Positions 25,378 to 33,788 of a DNA stretch of 64,000 bases are shown here, piece by piece. Position numbers and translations under genes: made by a program. The DNA lies in NCBI RefSeq assembly GCF_002514735.1, contig NZ_NBWU01000001.1, forward strand, positions 248,001 to 312,000. The letters run 5' to 3'. The stretch is from Sediminicola luteus. GTDB lineage: Bacteria > Bacteroidota > Bacteroidia > Flavobacteriales > Flavobacteriaceae. Every line of letters starts with the position of its first letter. The first letter of the stretch is position 1. The notes under the pieces are model-generated. The model had not been told where the DNA came from, made no database searches, and was given only the letters and a program-made list of their open reading frames with translations.

Positions 25378-26444
25378 CCTTAGAACAACGCGCCCAAGAC
25401 GCCCTAACCCTTTTAATGCAGCTTATCGGGATCCAATCCTTTTCCGGGGAAGAAGACCCTACCGCCCAATGTATTGGCGATTGGTTATCGGAAAGAGGGA
25501 TCGCTTTCGAAAGACGTCAGCATAATATTTATGCTTTTAACAAGCATTTTGATCCAGCCAAGCCTACCCTTTTACTTAACTCGCATCACGATACGGTGAA
25601 ACCGAATGCGGCCTATACCAAAGACCCTTTCCATGCGCATATCGAAGATGGTAAGCTATACGGTTTAGGTAGTAATGATGCCGGAGGCTGTTTGGTTTCG
25701 CTCTTAGCTACCTTTGCCCACTTTTACGAACACGACAATCTCAATCACAATATCGTAATCGTGGCTTCGGCCGAAGAGGAAAGCTCGGGGCCCAATGGGT
25801 TGAACAGCATGTTGGCCCATTTACCCGAAATCGATGTGGCCATAGTGGGCGAACCTACCCTGATGCAATTGGCCATAGCTGAAAAAGGGCTGGTAGTTTT
25901 CGATGGCACCATCACCGGAACCCCCTCACATGCCGCACACCCCAATACCGATAATGCCATTTATAACAGTATTGCGGTCTTGGAATGGTTTAAGCAGTTG
26001 AAATTCGATAAGGTCTCTGAAAGTTTGGGTGAAGTAAAACCCACGGTAACCCAGATCAACGCTGGTAAGCAACACAATGTGGTTCCGGCCGAAGTTAAGA
26101 TCGTTGTCGATGTAAGGGTAAACGATTGTTATAGCAACCAAGAAATCGCCGACTTTATGAGCGAAGAGGCCCCTTGCGAAATGGTGGCCCGTTCACTACG
26201 ATTGAACTCAAGCCGTATAGATCCAGAGCACCCCTTGGTAAAAAGTGGGGTAGCCTTGGGCCGGGAAACCTACGGATCCCCTACCCTCTCCGATCAAGCC
26301 GCCCTGAGCTGCCAATCGGTTAAATTAGGACCAGGCGACAGTACCCGATCCCATTCGGCCAACGAATTCATCTATGTACACGAGATCGAGGAAGGCATTG
26401 ATCTATACATCAAAATATTGGAGGGCTTTTTAATCGAAGAATGA
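25374..26444 (+). CDS. argE: M20 deacylase (N-acylcitrulline/ornithine deacylase)
   Basis: A 356-residue M20-family metallohydrolase. Two-metal motifs are visible: LLLNSHHDTVKPN near residue 65, GLGSNDAGGC near 98 and ASAEEESSGPNG near 130, with GDSTRSHSANEFI near 323 as the last metal ligand region. In this operon type the acyl group is removed from N-acyl-citrulline, after the ArgF' step, rather than from acylornithine; that role follows from the ArgF' neighbour. It overlaps argB by 4 nt and is followed by a 217-bp gap before argH. Confidence 0.9.
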   Translation: MTLEQRAQDALTLLMQLIGIQSFSGEEDPTAQCIGDWLSERGIAFERRQHNIYAFNKHFDPAKPTLLLNSHHDTVKPNAAYTKDPFHAHIEDGKLYGLGSNDAGGCLVSLLATFAHFYEHDNLNHNIVIVASAEEESSGPNGLNSMLAHLPEIDVAIVGEPTLMQLAIAEKGLVVFDGTITGTPSHAAHPNTDNAIYNSIAVLEWFKQLKFDKVSESLGEVKPTVTQINAGKQHNVVPAEVKIVVDVRVNDCYSNQEIADFMSEEAPCEMVARSLRLNSSRIDPEHPLVKSGVALGRETYGSPTLSDQAALSCQSVKLGPGDSTRSHSANEFIYVHEIEEGIDLYIKILEGFLIEE

Positions 26445-26661
26445 ATTTGGGTCAAACAAATCTACGAGGGAATATCCAACTACCTTAAATCCGGTAAACG
26501 GAATTAAAAAAAACAATGAATCACCTAAAATGCTATTGGCAAAAAAGTACGACGCCCGAAGAAGATTTTTAACCGGAGCAACCTAGTGGTTGTGAGGATT
26601 ATAAATATTCAAGAAGGAAGTAGTTTGAAGCCAATACCATTTTATTTTAAAAAGATCAACT
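26445..26661. other. Gap between argE and argH
   Basis: An AT-rich 217-bp gap within the arg operon. It contains two tiny open frames (15 and 18 codons from 26441 and 26516) with no arginine bias. No exact -7 element is found; GTAGTTTG near 26620 is one base short. It may be a degraded gene or a secondary control region for argH. Confidence 0.45.
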
Positions 26662-27939
26662 ATGAAACTCTGGGACAAGGGCTTTAGCACCGACCAAAAA
26701 ATAGATCATTTTACCGTAGGCAACGACCGTGAGCTGGACTTACTTTTGGCCAAATACGACGTAATCGCCTCAAAAGCCCATGCCAAGATGTTGGGCAGTA
26801 TCGGAATTTTGACCGAGACCGAGGCCCAAACCTTGTGCGAGGCCTTAGATCGTATTGGGTTGCAAATTGAAAAAGGAGCCTTTACCATTGAGGATTCTTT
26901 TGAGGATATGCACTCCAAAATCGAATACTTGTTGACGGAAGATTTAGGTGACCTGGGTAAAAAAATCCATACGGCCCGATCTAGGAACGACCAGGTTTTG
27001 GTGGCCATGCAATTGTACCTTAAGGAAGAGCTGACACAAATCAAGAAAAGCACCCAAGAACTTTTCGATTTATTGTTGCAATTGGCAGAAACCCATAAGC
27101 AGGTGTTACTTCCAGGCTATACCCATTTACAGATCGCCATGCCTTCTTCTTTTGGACTTTGGTTTTCGGCCTATGCCGAAAGCCTGATTGACGATTTATA
27201 TTTTGTTGATGCGGCTTATAAAATCGCAGATCAAAATCCGTTGGGCAGTGCCGCCGGTTATGGAAGCTCTTTCCCCATAGACCGTGAAAAGACCACCCGT
27301 GACATGGGCTTTGCCAACTTAAAATACAATGTTGTGGCCGCCCAAATGGGACGTGGCAAAGTAGAAAAGGCCACCGCCATGGGCCTTGGTGCCTTAGGCC
27401 ATACCCTTTCTAAAATGGCCATGGATGTTTGCCTATACATGAGCCAAAACTTCGATTTTATCGGTTTCCCGAACGAACTGACCACGGGCTCCAGCATTAT
27501 GCCACATAAAAAGAACCCCGATGTATTTGAACTTATCCGTGCCAAATGTAATCGGATCCAGGCCGTACCTATGGAACTTACCTTGATTACCAATAACCTA
27601 CCCAGTGGGTACCACCGTGATCTACAATTAGTAAAAGAAGCCTTGATTCCGGCTATATCGGATCTAAAAGCCTGTTTGGAACTAATGCATTTCAGCTTGG
27701 CACAAATACAGGTAAACCCCAACATATTGGATGACCCTAAATACGATTACCTTTTTAGTGTAGATACCCTGAACGAATTGGTACAACAGGGCATGCCCTT
27801 TCGGGATGCCTATAAAAAAATGGGACAAGATATTGAAGCCGGAAACTATAGCCCCAAACGCGATATAGAACATACCCATTTGGGCAGTTTGGGCAACCTG
27901 AGTCTAGACGGCATTCAAAAAAAAATGGAAGAACTTTAG
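26662..27939 (+). CDS. argH: Argininosuccinate lyase
   Basis: A 425-residue ArgH that releases arginine and fumarate. The family start KLWDKGF at residues 2-8, the HTARSRNDQV block near 102 and the flexible-loop signature GSSIMPHKKNPDVFEL near 277 are present, with the catalytic Ser inside it. It is the last gene of the arginine operon. Its stop codon lies in the first unit of a 23-bp repeat array shared with the convergent symporter gene. Confidence 0.96.
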   Translation: MKLWDKGFSTDQKIDHFTVGNDRELDLLLAKYDVIASKAHAKMLGSIGILTETEAQTLCEALDRIGLQIEKGAFTIEDSFEDMHSKIEYLLTEDLGDLGKKIHTARSRNDQVLVAMQLYLKEELTQIKKSTQELFDLLLQLAETHKQVLLPGYTHLQIAMPSSFGLWFSAYAESLIDDLYFVDAAYKIADQNPLGSAAGYGSSFPIDREKTTRDMGFANLKYNVVAAQMGRGKVEKATAMGLGALGHTLSKMAMDVCLYMSQNFDFIGFPNELTTGSSIMPHKKNPDVFELIRAKCNRIQAVPMELTLITNNLPSGYHRDLQLVKEALIPAISDLKACLELMHFSLAQIQVNPNILDDPKYDYLFSVDTLNELVQQGMPFRDAYKKMGQDIEAGNYSPKRDIEHTHLGSLGNLSLDGIQKKMEEL

Positions 27940-27993
27940 ACCTGACAGGTTTCGTTTTCCAGACCTGACAGGTTTTGGAAACCTGTCAGGTCT
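27938..27993. repeat. 23-bp repeat array with terminator hairpin (copy A)
   Basis: AGACCTGACAGGTTT occurs at 27938 and 27961 (period 23) and is then inverted at 27979-27993, giving a perfect 15-bp stem with a 3-base loop. The stop codons of argH (+) and the symporter (-) both fall inside it, so it probably ends transcription in both directions. A related array lies at 29391-29468. Confidence 0.8.
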
Positions 27994-29320
27994 TACGTAG
28001 GCGTTTTTGATAACGCCTTAAGGCCAAAAAAAGAAGCAAGGCCAAGGCCAAACAACCTATGGTAAAATACCAATGGTAACCCAGTCCGGCCAAAATGGGG
28101 AAGATAACCAAACAACCGACCTCAAAAGGCGTCACACTTATATAACCCAAGGCGAAAGTGGGCAGGGTACCCGATTTGGCCTCTGGATCCACCATACGTA
28201 AGAGAGCTATACCAATGGCGGTGACCCCCAACGACATACCCCAAAGGAAAAGTGACTTTTCGAACCACGCATTCACGAAGAGGGCCGGGCCCGCTTTTCG
28301 TAAAACCAACACCGCCATAATAAGTCCGAAGGCAAACAACAAAACTAATGGCCCTGCATAGGCCACAACCACACTCAATTTTATGGAAGCGATTCCGTAA
28401 ATCACGATTAGATCGGCAAAAGAGCCACAGATCCGACCCATAATCTGGGTATCGATGTATTGCAGTCCCTTCGTTTTGTTTAACACCCATTTCAGCAATA
28501 GCCCCAAAATAAAGGCAAAAGAAAAGGCAGCAATACTATACCCTCCCAATAGGGGTTTGGTCCATTGGGTAAGATACATACCCCCAATGCCCACGGCCAA
28601 GGCCAACATCAGGTGCATAACAAAGGGGTCTATGGCGATATTGGAAAAAGTGGTTTTTCCCATGGGCCTTTGTTCCGAATTCGGGATCAGCCCCGTTCGT
28701 AAACTGGAGGGCAATTGGTTAAAATCCTTTAAATATTCGGTCTTTCCTTTCCTTACCGCCCATTGCACCATAAAGATTCCGCCTATGGTAGCTGAAAGTA
28801 TGCCTACCGTGGCCGATGTCATGGCCAAACTTTTAGCATCTTCCCAATTGAGGTTAGTGGCCAAAGTATCGCCAATGGCCGCTGCGGTACCATGACCCCC
28901 AAAAAACCCGGCGGCCAATATAGAACCAAATCCAAAATTAATATCAGGATACAACCCACGTAAAAGGGTGAGTCCGAACAAAAGTCCCAAGCCCCATTGC
29001 AACACCAAAATAAAAATGGTGGAACCCCCCATCTGAAGGGTGTCACGCTGTAAGGCCTTCGCTTCTTTTTTATCAACCTTATGGGTAAAAGGTAGGGTGC
29101 CGAAAAGGAAAGCGATCATAATACCCGGATAGGTGCCTATTTGCTCGGAAAAGGCCAAATACCCGAAGCCATTGGGGCCGAAGGTCAAGGCCAAAAGCCC
29201 TGCAATGATACTGACCGGAATGAACAAACGTTGGAGAAAACCCAACTTTAAGCGCATAAAAAAGGCCAAAAAGATAAGAAGGGCGGCCAAACCCAAATCT
29301 TGGATAAAACTAAACTGCAT
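27986..29320 (-). CDS. Sodium/glutamate symporter (ESS family)-like permease
   Basis: A 444-residue polytopic protein with about eleven membrane helices, of the ESS/GltS glutamate:sodium symporter family. The hallmark re-entrant motif GFFGGHGTAAAIGD is near residue 140, and the second half carries the matching ITVIYGIASIKL-type repeat helix. It is framed by the two 23-bp repeat arrays, and its last codons and stop are repeat sequence. A -7 element lies about 50 bp upstream. Glutamate is the precursor for the adjoining arginine pathway, which makes the substrate plausible, but the substrate is not proven by sequence. Confidence 0.8.
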   Translation of the reverse strand: MQFSFIQDLGLAALLIFLAFFMRLKLGFLQRLFIPVSIIAGLLALTFGPNGFGYLAFSEQIGTYPGIMIAFLFGTLPFTHKVDKKEAKALQRDTLQMGGSTIFILVLQWGLGLLFGLTLLRGLYPDINFGFGSILAAGFFGGHGTAAAIGDTLATNLNWEDAKSLAMTSATVGILSATIGGIFMVQWAVRKGKTEYLKDFNQLPSSLRTGLIPNSEQRPMGKTTFSNIAIDPFVMHLMLALAVGIGGMYLTQWTKPLLGGYSIAAFSFAFILGLLLKWVLNKTKGLQYIDTQIMGRICGSFADLIVIYGIASIKLSVVVAYAGPLVLLFAFGLIMAVLVLRKAGPALFVNAWFEKSLFLWGMSLGVTAIGIALLRMVDPEAKSGTLPTFALGYISVTPFEVGCLVIFPILAGLGYHWYFTIGCLALALLLFLALRRYQKRLRKT

Positions 29321-29369
29321 CTATTTTCGATTATACCCAAGTAAGATAGCTAGTAATAGTTCTAATATC

Positions 29370-29377
29370 CAAAAATA
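29370..29377 (-). promoter_or_regulatory. Promoter -7 element for the symporter
   Basis: The minus strand reads TATTTTTG, an exact TAnnTTTG match, placing the transcription start near 29363 and leaving a leader of about 43 nt before the ATG at 29320. No -33 TTG is evident. Confidence 0.45.
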
Positions 29378-29390
29378 GGGCCGGTTTCCC

Positions 29391-29468
29391 AGCCTGACAG
29401 GTTTCGATTCCCAGACCTGATAGGTTTCGTTTTCCAGACCTGACAGGTTTCCAAAACCTGTCAGGTCT
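29391..29468. repeat. 23-bp repeat array with terminator hairpin (copy B)
   Basis: Three units (29391 AGCCTGACAGGTTTC, 29413 AGACCTGATAGGTTTC, 29436 AGACCTGACAGGTTTCC) spaced 22-23 bp are followed by the inverted unit AAACCTGTCAGGTCT (29454-29468). The final stem is 15 bp with a CCA loop. The stop codon of the pseudouridine synthase gene lies in the inverted unit, so this is its terminator. Confidence 0.8.
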
Positions 29469-30333
29469 ATAAATTGCCTAGGTTTATCACTTCTTGCTTG
29501 GTCAAAAAGCGCCAATGGCCACGTGGTAGGTCTTTTTTGGTAAGGCCGGCAAAAACCACTCGATCCAATTTGATTACCTCATAACCCAAATGCTCGAAAA
29601 TACGTCTTACGATACGGTTACGACCGCTATGGATCTGAATACCCACTTCCCTTTTTGGGGTATTGGCAATATAACTTACCTCATCTACCTCTACGGTGCC
29701 ATCTTCTAAGGTGAGCCCTTCGCGAATGGCCCTAAGGTCGGCCGATGTCACGTTTTTATCCAACTCTACATGGTAGATCTTTCGAATGCCATGCTTGGGA
29801 TGGGTAAGCACCTTGGCCAAATCGCCATCGTTGGTAAACAATAACAAGCCTGTGGTCTGACGGTCTAAGCGCCCCACCGGCAACAAGCGGTTATTGGAGG
29901 CCGAACTGACCAATTCCATTACCGTTCTGCGGCCTTTATCGTCGCTAGTAGTAGTTATAAACCCTTTAGGTTTGTTGAGCAATACATACTCCTTTTTCTC
30001 CGGTGTCAGTAAATTACCATCGAAACGAACCTTTTCGCCGGGCTGCACCCGATACCCCAATTCGGTAACCGGTTTTCCGTCTACGGTAACGCTACCGGCC
30101 GTTATATAGGTGTCGGCCTCACGACGGGAGCATACCCCGGCATTGGCAATATACTTATTGAGGCGAATGCCGCTTGGCACAGGGCCTTTGGCTTTTTTTT
30201 GTGGACTTGGTTTCGTTTGCTTTGGGCGGCCCCCAACTTTGGGTTTATTCACCTTCCCATAACTTGGCTTATTCGGAGCACCTCCGGTTTTCTTTCCGCC
30301 TTTTGCCCTACTTTTTCCCTCGCGCTGTGCCAT
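29467..30333 (-). CDS. RsuA/RluB-family pseudouridine synthase
   Basis: A 288-residue enzyme that converts uridine to pseudouridine in rRNA. I start it at 30333 (MAQREGKSRAKGGK); the open frame continues upstream without family sequence. The N-terminal 60 residues are Lys/Gly/Pro-rich and basic, as often seen in Bacteroidota members, followed by an S4 RNA-binding domain (RLNKYIANAGVCSRREAD). The catalytic block is GRLDRQTTGLLLFTNDGDLA, with the catalytic Asp in RLD. The HSGRNRIVRRIFEHLGYEV C-terminal element confirms the RsuA/RluB/RluE/RluF group. Confidence 0.92.
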   Translation of the reverse strand: MAQREGKSRAKGGKKTGGAPNKPSYGKVNKPKVGGRPKQTKPSPQKKAKGPVPSGIRLNKYIANAGVCSRREADTYITAGSVTVDGKPVTELGYRVQPGEKVRFDGNLLTPEKKEYVLLNKPKGFITTTSDDKGRRTVMELVSSASNNRLLPVGRLDRQTTGLLLFTNDGDLAKVLTHPKHGIRKIYHVELDKNVTSADLRAIREGLTLEDGTVEVDEVSYIANTPKREVGIQIHSGRNRIVRRIFEHLGYEVIKLDRVVFAGLTKKDLPRGHWRFLTKQEVINLGNL

Positions 30334-30349
30334 ATTGCTCAATTTCGGG

Positions 30350-30357
30350 CAAAGGTA
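30350..30357 (-). promoter_or_regulatory. Promoter -7 element for the pseudouridine synthase
   Basis: The minus strand reads TACCTTTG, an exact TAnnTTTG match 17-24 nt upstream of the start codon at 30333. It supports the shorter start. No -33 TTG is seen. Confidence 0.5.
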
Positions 30358-30455
30358 CGGTTTTAGAAAATAGATGATAGACCGCTTCCCTATTAGACAA
30401 AAGATAAAAGACCTAAAAAATTGGTATACGATATGTGATCGTTGTATTCTACCCA

Positions 30456-30490
30456 AAAAGGGTACAAACCTATGCGGCCTATACCCTTTT
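30456..30490 (-). terminator. Hairpin downstream of the isochorismatase gene
   Basis: AAAAGGGTA (30456-30464) and TACCCTTTT (30482-30490) form a 9-bp stem with a 17-nt loop, about 20 nt past the stop of the isochorismatase gene. On the minus strand the right arm ends in TTTTT, consistent with termination. Confidence 0.45.
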
Positions 30491-30511
30491 CATTCTAAAA
30501 ATTCACAAACA

Positions 30512-31234
30512 CTATTTTTTTCGCAACTCGGCCAATACTTCTTCAGTTGTATACACATGGCTCGAGATCATCCGGAAATTGGTCACCGCAGCGGCATAGC
30601 CATCCAATCCGGGTACTTGGGCCGCGGCAGTGGCATCTTTTACCACGGCTACGTCAAAACCATCCTCAACCAATTCACGCATATGGGACTCGGTACATAA
30701 GTTGGCCGACATACCGCCTAATATCACTTTGTCAATACCATATTTTCGCAATTGCAGACTTAAGTCGTTGGATTCCGGCCCATACACTTTATGCGGACTG
30801 GTAACAATTACATTCTCCCCGTCGATGTACTTCTTATAGCGATCTAACCAATCGGCGCCCGAGCCTTCGAAACCTTCTAGCGATAGGGCGTCTTTTCTAT
30901 CGAACATATGAATACTGTGCATGAGTTTCTCTAAGGCGCCTTCCATTTTCCATCCGTGATCATGGGGATAATAATAGTGGGGCGATACAAACACCTTAAT
31001 GTTCTTTTCTGCGGCAATCTTAAACAGGGATTCCAAGTTTTCTACCGTACCGTTTTCGGTAACGTTTTTACCTACTACCCCCCAAGTAACCCCATCGGGA
31101 CTTAAAAAATCGTTTTGGGGGTCGGTAATGACAATGGCCGTGCGATCATCGATCGTAAAACCGGGATCCGGGATCTGGGCAAAGCTTTTAACCGTGGCCA
31201 AAAGGGCCATTCCTATGAATACTATTTTTTTCAT
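30512..31234 (-). CDS. Secreted isochorismatase-family cysteine hydrolase
   Basis: A 240-residue protein of the isochorismatase-like cysteine hydrolase superfamily (amidases, nicotinamidases and related enzymes). I start it at 31234 (MKKIVFIGMALLATVKSFAQ), a signal peptide; four extra codons are possible. The triad is visible: Asp in VITDPQNDF, Lys in TSPHKVYG, and Cys in MSANLCTES. A His-rich stretch (SPHYYYPHDHGW) could bind metal, as in nicotinamidases. The signal peptide is unusual for this mostly cytoplasmic family and suggests a periplasmic or extracellular amide substrate. Confidence 0.82.
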   Translation of the reverse strand: MKKIVFIGMALLATVKSFAQIPDPGFTIDDRTAIVITDPQNDFLSPDGVTWGVVGKNVTENGTVENLESLFKIAAEKNIKVFVSPHYYYPHDHGWKMEGALEKLMHSIHMFDRKDALSLEGFEGSGADWLDRYKKYIDGENVIVTSPHKVYGPESNDLSLQLRKYGIDKVILGGMSANLCTESHMRELVEDGFDVAVVKDATAAAQVPGLDGYAAAVTNFRMISSHVYTTEEVLAELRKK

Positions 31235-31273
31235 CTTTACTATCATTTAAGTTGTTATTGTTTTTTGATAGTA

Positions 31274-31281
31274 CAAAGATG
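31274..31281 (-). promoter_or_regulatory. Near-consensus -7 element for the isochorismatase gene
   Basis: The minus strand reads CATCTTTG, one base off TAnnTTTG, about 40 nt upstream of the start codon. It is a weak candidate. Confidence 0.3.
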
Positions 31282-31337
31282 CGACCGGCTTAGCCCGATT
31301 TGTTAGGACGGATTTCCTGAGGGGTTGCCAAAGTTTC

Positions 31338-31928
31338 CTATTTGGTATATGCTTCGAACAAATCTTCCCGAATATAGATGTCATCTGATCGGTGCATACT
31401 GAAATTATCGAAAATACTTACCATATCTTTTTTGGGTGATACATTCATCTGCCATAAGGTGCCTTCGGAATCACGGAACGAAAATCCACCGCTTGTTGCT
31501 CCATTATACCTCCTATTATTTATGATAATCGTTTTCAATATCTGGTATTCTTTGCCCACATATTCATAAAAAACAATGGAATCGGGGTGAATAGCCAATT
31601 TTTGTTTATAATACCCTCTAGTAAAATTAAAACTACGCATGTATCCAGCATATACCCAACGCCCTAACAAGGCCACACTATCTTTTTGCCGTAAGATGGC
31701 CCGAATGGAATCTACCTTAACTTGGCAGTCTTTGGCCAAGGGTGTATTTACCTTTTCCGCGGTACAGTAGTGGAACCCAACCAATGCTTGGCGAAGTTTA
31801 CCTTCCTTTAAAAACTTTTGGGAGACCCTGGCCAAAGACTCCTGGTTATTTTCATCCGCAATTAGTTGTGCCTGCCCAAAAAATGAAAGCAGACCGAACA
31901 GAACCAGACTCAGGCACCATCGAATCAT
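31338..31928 (-). CDS. Secreted protein of unknown function
   Basis: A 196-residue protein with a signal peptide (SLVLFGLLSFFGQAQ). The start at 31928 follows the nitrilase stop by one base; an ATG eleven codons upstream lies inside the nitrilase gene. The N-terminal half is helical and charged with two cysteines (CTAEKV, CQVKV). The C-terminal half looks beta-rich (DSIVFYEYVGKEYQIL, SFRDSEGTLWQM), somewhat lipocalin-like. I do not recognise the family. It is the last gene of the mevalonate-nitrilase unit. Confidence 0.6.
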   Translation of the reverse strand: MIRWCLSLVLFGLLSFFGQAQLIADENNQESLARVSQKFLKEGKLRQALVGFHYCTAEKVNTPLAKDCQVKVDSIRAILRQKDSVALLGRWVYAGYMRSFNFTRGYYKQKLAIHPDSIVFYEYVGKEYQILKTIIINNRRYNGATSGGFSFRDSEGTLWQMNVSPKKDMVSIFDNFSMHRSDDIYIREDLFEAYTK

Positions 31929-31929
31929 T

Positions 31930-32880
31930 TTATTGAAATTTAACCGTACTCTGCCGGTCACGATTTACTTGCAGTTGGGTTACATCGGGGCGGGAATAAT
32001 GCCCTACGCAATCAAAATTCATACGTTCTTCGAGTACCCGATTAAAATCGAGCTCGGCATAAAAAATCCCTTCTTTTCCTATTTGGGGTGCTAGGATCCA
32101 TTCCCCGTCCGGGCCGGCAATACAAGAGCCCCCATTGCCCAAAACCTTTGGGGCCTTCGCTAGTATCTTTTCTAAATGTGGGGTGTCTTCGGGGAAATCG
32201 GCATGGGTCATGGTGGCCCCGACCGAGATAACGTACGAACGCCCTTCACGAGCTACAAAACGGGTAATGTCTTGGGTATTGAAATCGTTGCCCGGCCATA
32301 CGGCTATATGTAGGTTTTCGCCCTGACCATAGAGGGCGGCCCTGGGCAAGGGCATCCAGTTTTCCCAGCAATTCAGTCCGCCTACGGTAAAGTCTTTTAA
32401 GGGATGCACCCGAAGTCCGTTACCATCGCCCGGGGCCCAGGTCAACCTTTCGTCGTAGGTGGGTTGCAGTTTTCGGTGTACCGACCCAATTTCCCCTTGG
32501 GCATTAATATATACCAGACTACAATAAATACTATGGCCACCACGATCGGCGGCACGTTCCATTACCCCCAAATACAAGGCCATTTTATGGGTCTTGGCCA
32601 AGTCTTGTACCCCTTGCAGCTCTCCGGCCTCAATGTTTACGGCATTTCGCACATAATGGGCATGGATCTCTTTGTTTACCCGAGTATCCCAAGCGGCACC
32701 CTCGGTATAGGCTAACCAAAAGGGATAACCCGGTAAAAAGGCCTCGCCGAAAACCAATAGCTCGGTATTCTTGGCGGCGGCTTCCGCCATAGCTTCTTCT
32801 ATTTTCTTTAGGGTTGCTTCCTTATCTAACCAAATAGGAGCTATCTGGGCCAAGCCCACTTTTAAAAGGGAATCGTTCAT
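31930..32880 (-). CDS. Nitrilase (carbon-nitrogen hydrolase, branch 1)
   Basis: A 316-residue nitrilase that would hydrolyse an organic nitrile to the acid and ammonia. The catalytic triad is clear: Glu in VFGEAFLPGYP (near 46), Lys in HRKLQPTYDER (near 135) and Cys in GGLNCWENWMPL (near 170). The CWENWMP form is that of true aliphatic/aromatic nitrilases rather than amidases or N-carbamoylases. It overlaps the UbiA gene by 4 nt and is therefore co-translated with it. Why a nitrilase belongs with isoprenoid genes is unclear. Confidence 0.9.
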   Translation of the reverse strand: MNDSLLKVGLAQIAPIWLDKEATLKKIEEAMAEAAAKNTELLVFGEAFLPGYPFWLAYTEGAAWDTRVNKEIHAHYVRNAVNIEAGELQGVQDLAKTHKMALYLGVMERAADRGGHSIYCSLVYINAQGEIGSVHRKLQPTYDERLTWAPGDGNGLRVHPLKDFTVGGLNCWENWMPLPRAALYGQGENLHIAVWPGNDFNTQDITRFVAREGRSYVISVGATMTHADFPEDTPHLEKILAKAPKVLGNGGSCIAGPDGEWILAPQIGKEGIFYAELDFNRVLEERMNFDCVGHYSRPDVTQLQVNRDRQSTVKFQ

Positions 32881-33782
32881 AAAAATCGATTGATCAATAA
32901 ATCCATATCGATCAACAAAATACTAAAAACCCCCACAACTATAAGTACTTTTAAGATGTTGTGCAGCCAAACGAAATGCTTTTTCCGCGACGATTTCCAC
33001 AATAAAAAGACACAAAAGGGCATCAACAACATGGCCGCACCAAAGTAATAGTCCATTCGCCCCACATGAAAACGACTGACCAAAGCCCAACAGGGAATCA
33101 AGGTCAATACGAACAAGGCAGTTACCATACCCTTTGAAAAAGGAACACCATAACGTATGGGTATGGTACTGTAGTTTTGGGCCATATCGCCAGCCATATT
33201 CTCGAGATCCTTGATCATATCGCGGGCCAAAATCAATAAAAAGAGGAAAACGGCATGTACGAATATTACCGTCTCAAAATTCTTATAATACACGAAGACG
33301 GCAAAAAACGGGGTGATGGCCAATACGGCAGACACCAAGTTGCCCAATAACGGCAATCGCTTTAGTTTATGGGAGTACAACCAAATTCCGAAAATATAGG
33401 AAGAAAAGAAGAATACTGCCCTGAACGACACATAAGAAGCACAGAATACGGCCAAAAAATTCAGTACGAAATAGCCCGTGATCTTAATACGTTGGGGTAC
33501 CAAGCGATCTAACATACTCTTGCGGGGTTTGTTGATCAGGTCTTTTTCGGCATCGTAAAAATTGTTGATAATATAGCCCCCGGCAATGGTCAGGGCAGAA
33601 GCGGTGACCAGCATAAAAAGGTTCAGGTCAAACACCACCTTTTTAACCGGCCAATCGGGTGCCAAGATAAAAATGGCGGCCAAGTATTGGGCCAAGGTCA
33701 CCATTAGGATATTGTACCCCCTTACGACCGAAAAAAGCCCAAAGACCCTAAGTATCCATACTTTTTGCCTTCGGGACAACAT
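32877..33782 (-). CDS. UbiA-family prenyltransferase (geranylgeranylglycerol-phosphate type)
   Basis: A 301-residue membrane prenyltransferase with eight to nine helices. The first Asp-rich motif is GGYIINNFYDAEKDLINKPR (near 66-85) and the second ARDMIKDLENMAGD (near 186). The overall pattern resembles the UbiA proteins that Bacteroidota carry next to mevalonate genes, often annotated as geranylgeranylglycerol-phosphate geranylgeranyltransferase. The acceptor is uncertain (glycerol phosphate, quinone precursor or another). It lies between the GHMP kinase (6 nt) and the nitrilase (4-nt overlap), in line with use of mevalonate-derived prenyl diphosphates. Confidence 0.82.
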   Translation of the reverse strand: MLSRRQKVWILRVFGLFSVVRGYNILMVTLAQYLAAIFILAPDWPVKKVVFDLNLFMLVTASALTIAGGYIINNFYDAEKDLINKPRKSMLDRLVPQRIKITGYFVLNFLAVFCASYVSFRAVFFFSSYIFGIWLYSHKLKRLPLLGNLVSAVLAITPFFAVFVYYKNFETVIFVHAVFLFLLILARDMIKDLENMAGDMAQNYSTIPIRYGVPFSKGMVTALFVLTLIPCWALVSRFHVGRMDYYFGAAMLLMPFCVFLLWKSSRKKHFVWLHNILKVLIVVGVFSILLIDMDLLINRFL

Positions 33783-33788
33783 GTTTTT

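Noticed and set aside
26441-26572. Two tiny open frames as a second leader peptide before argH
   Set aside because: Neither contains an Arg cluster, and no exact promoter element precedes them.
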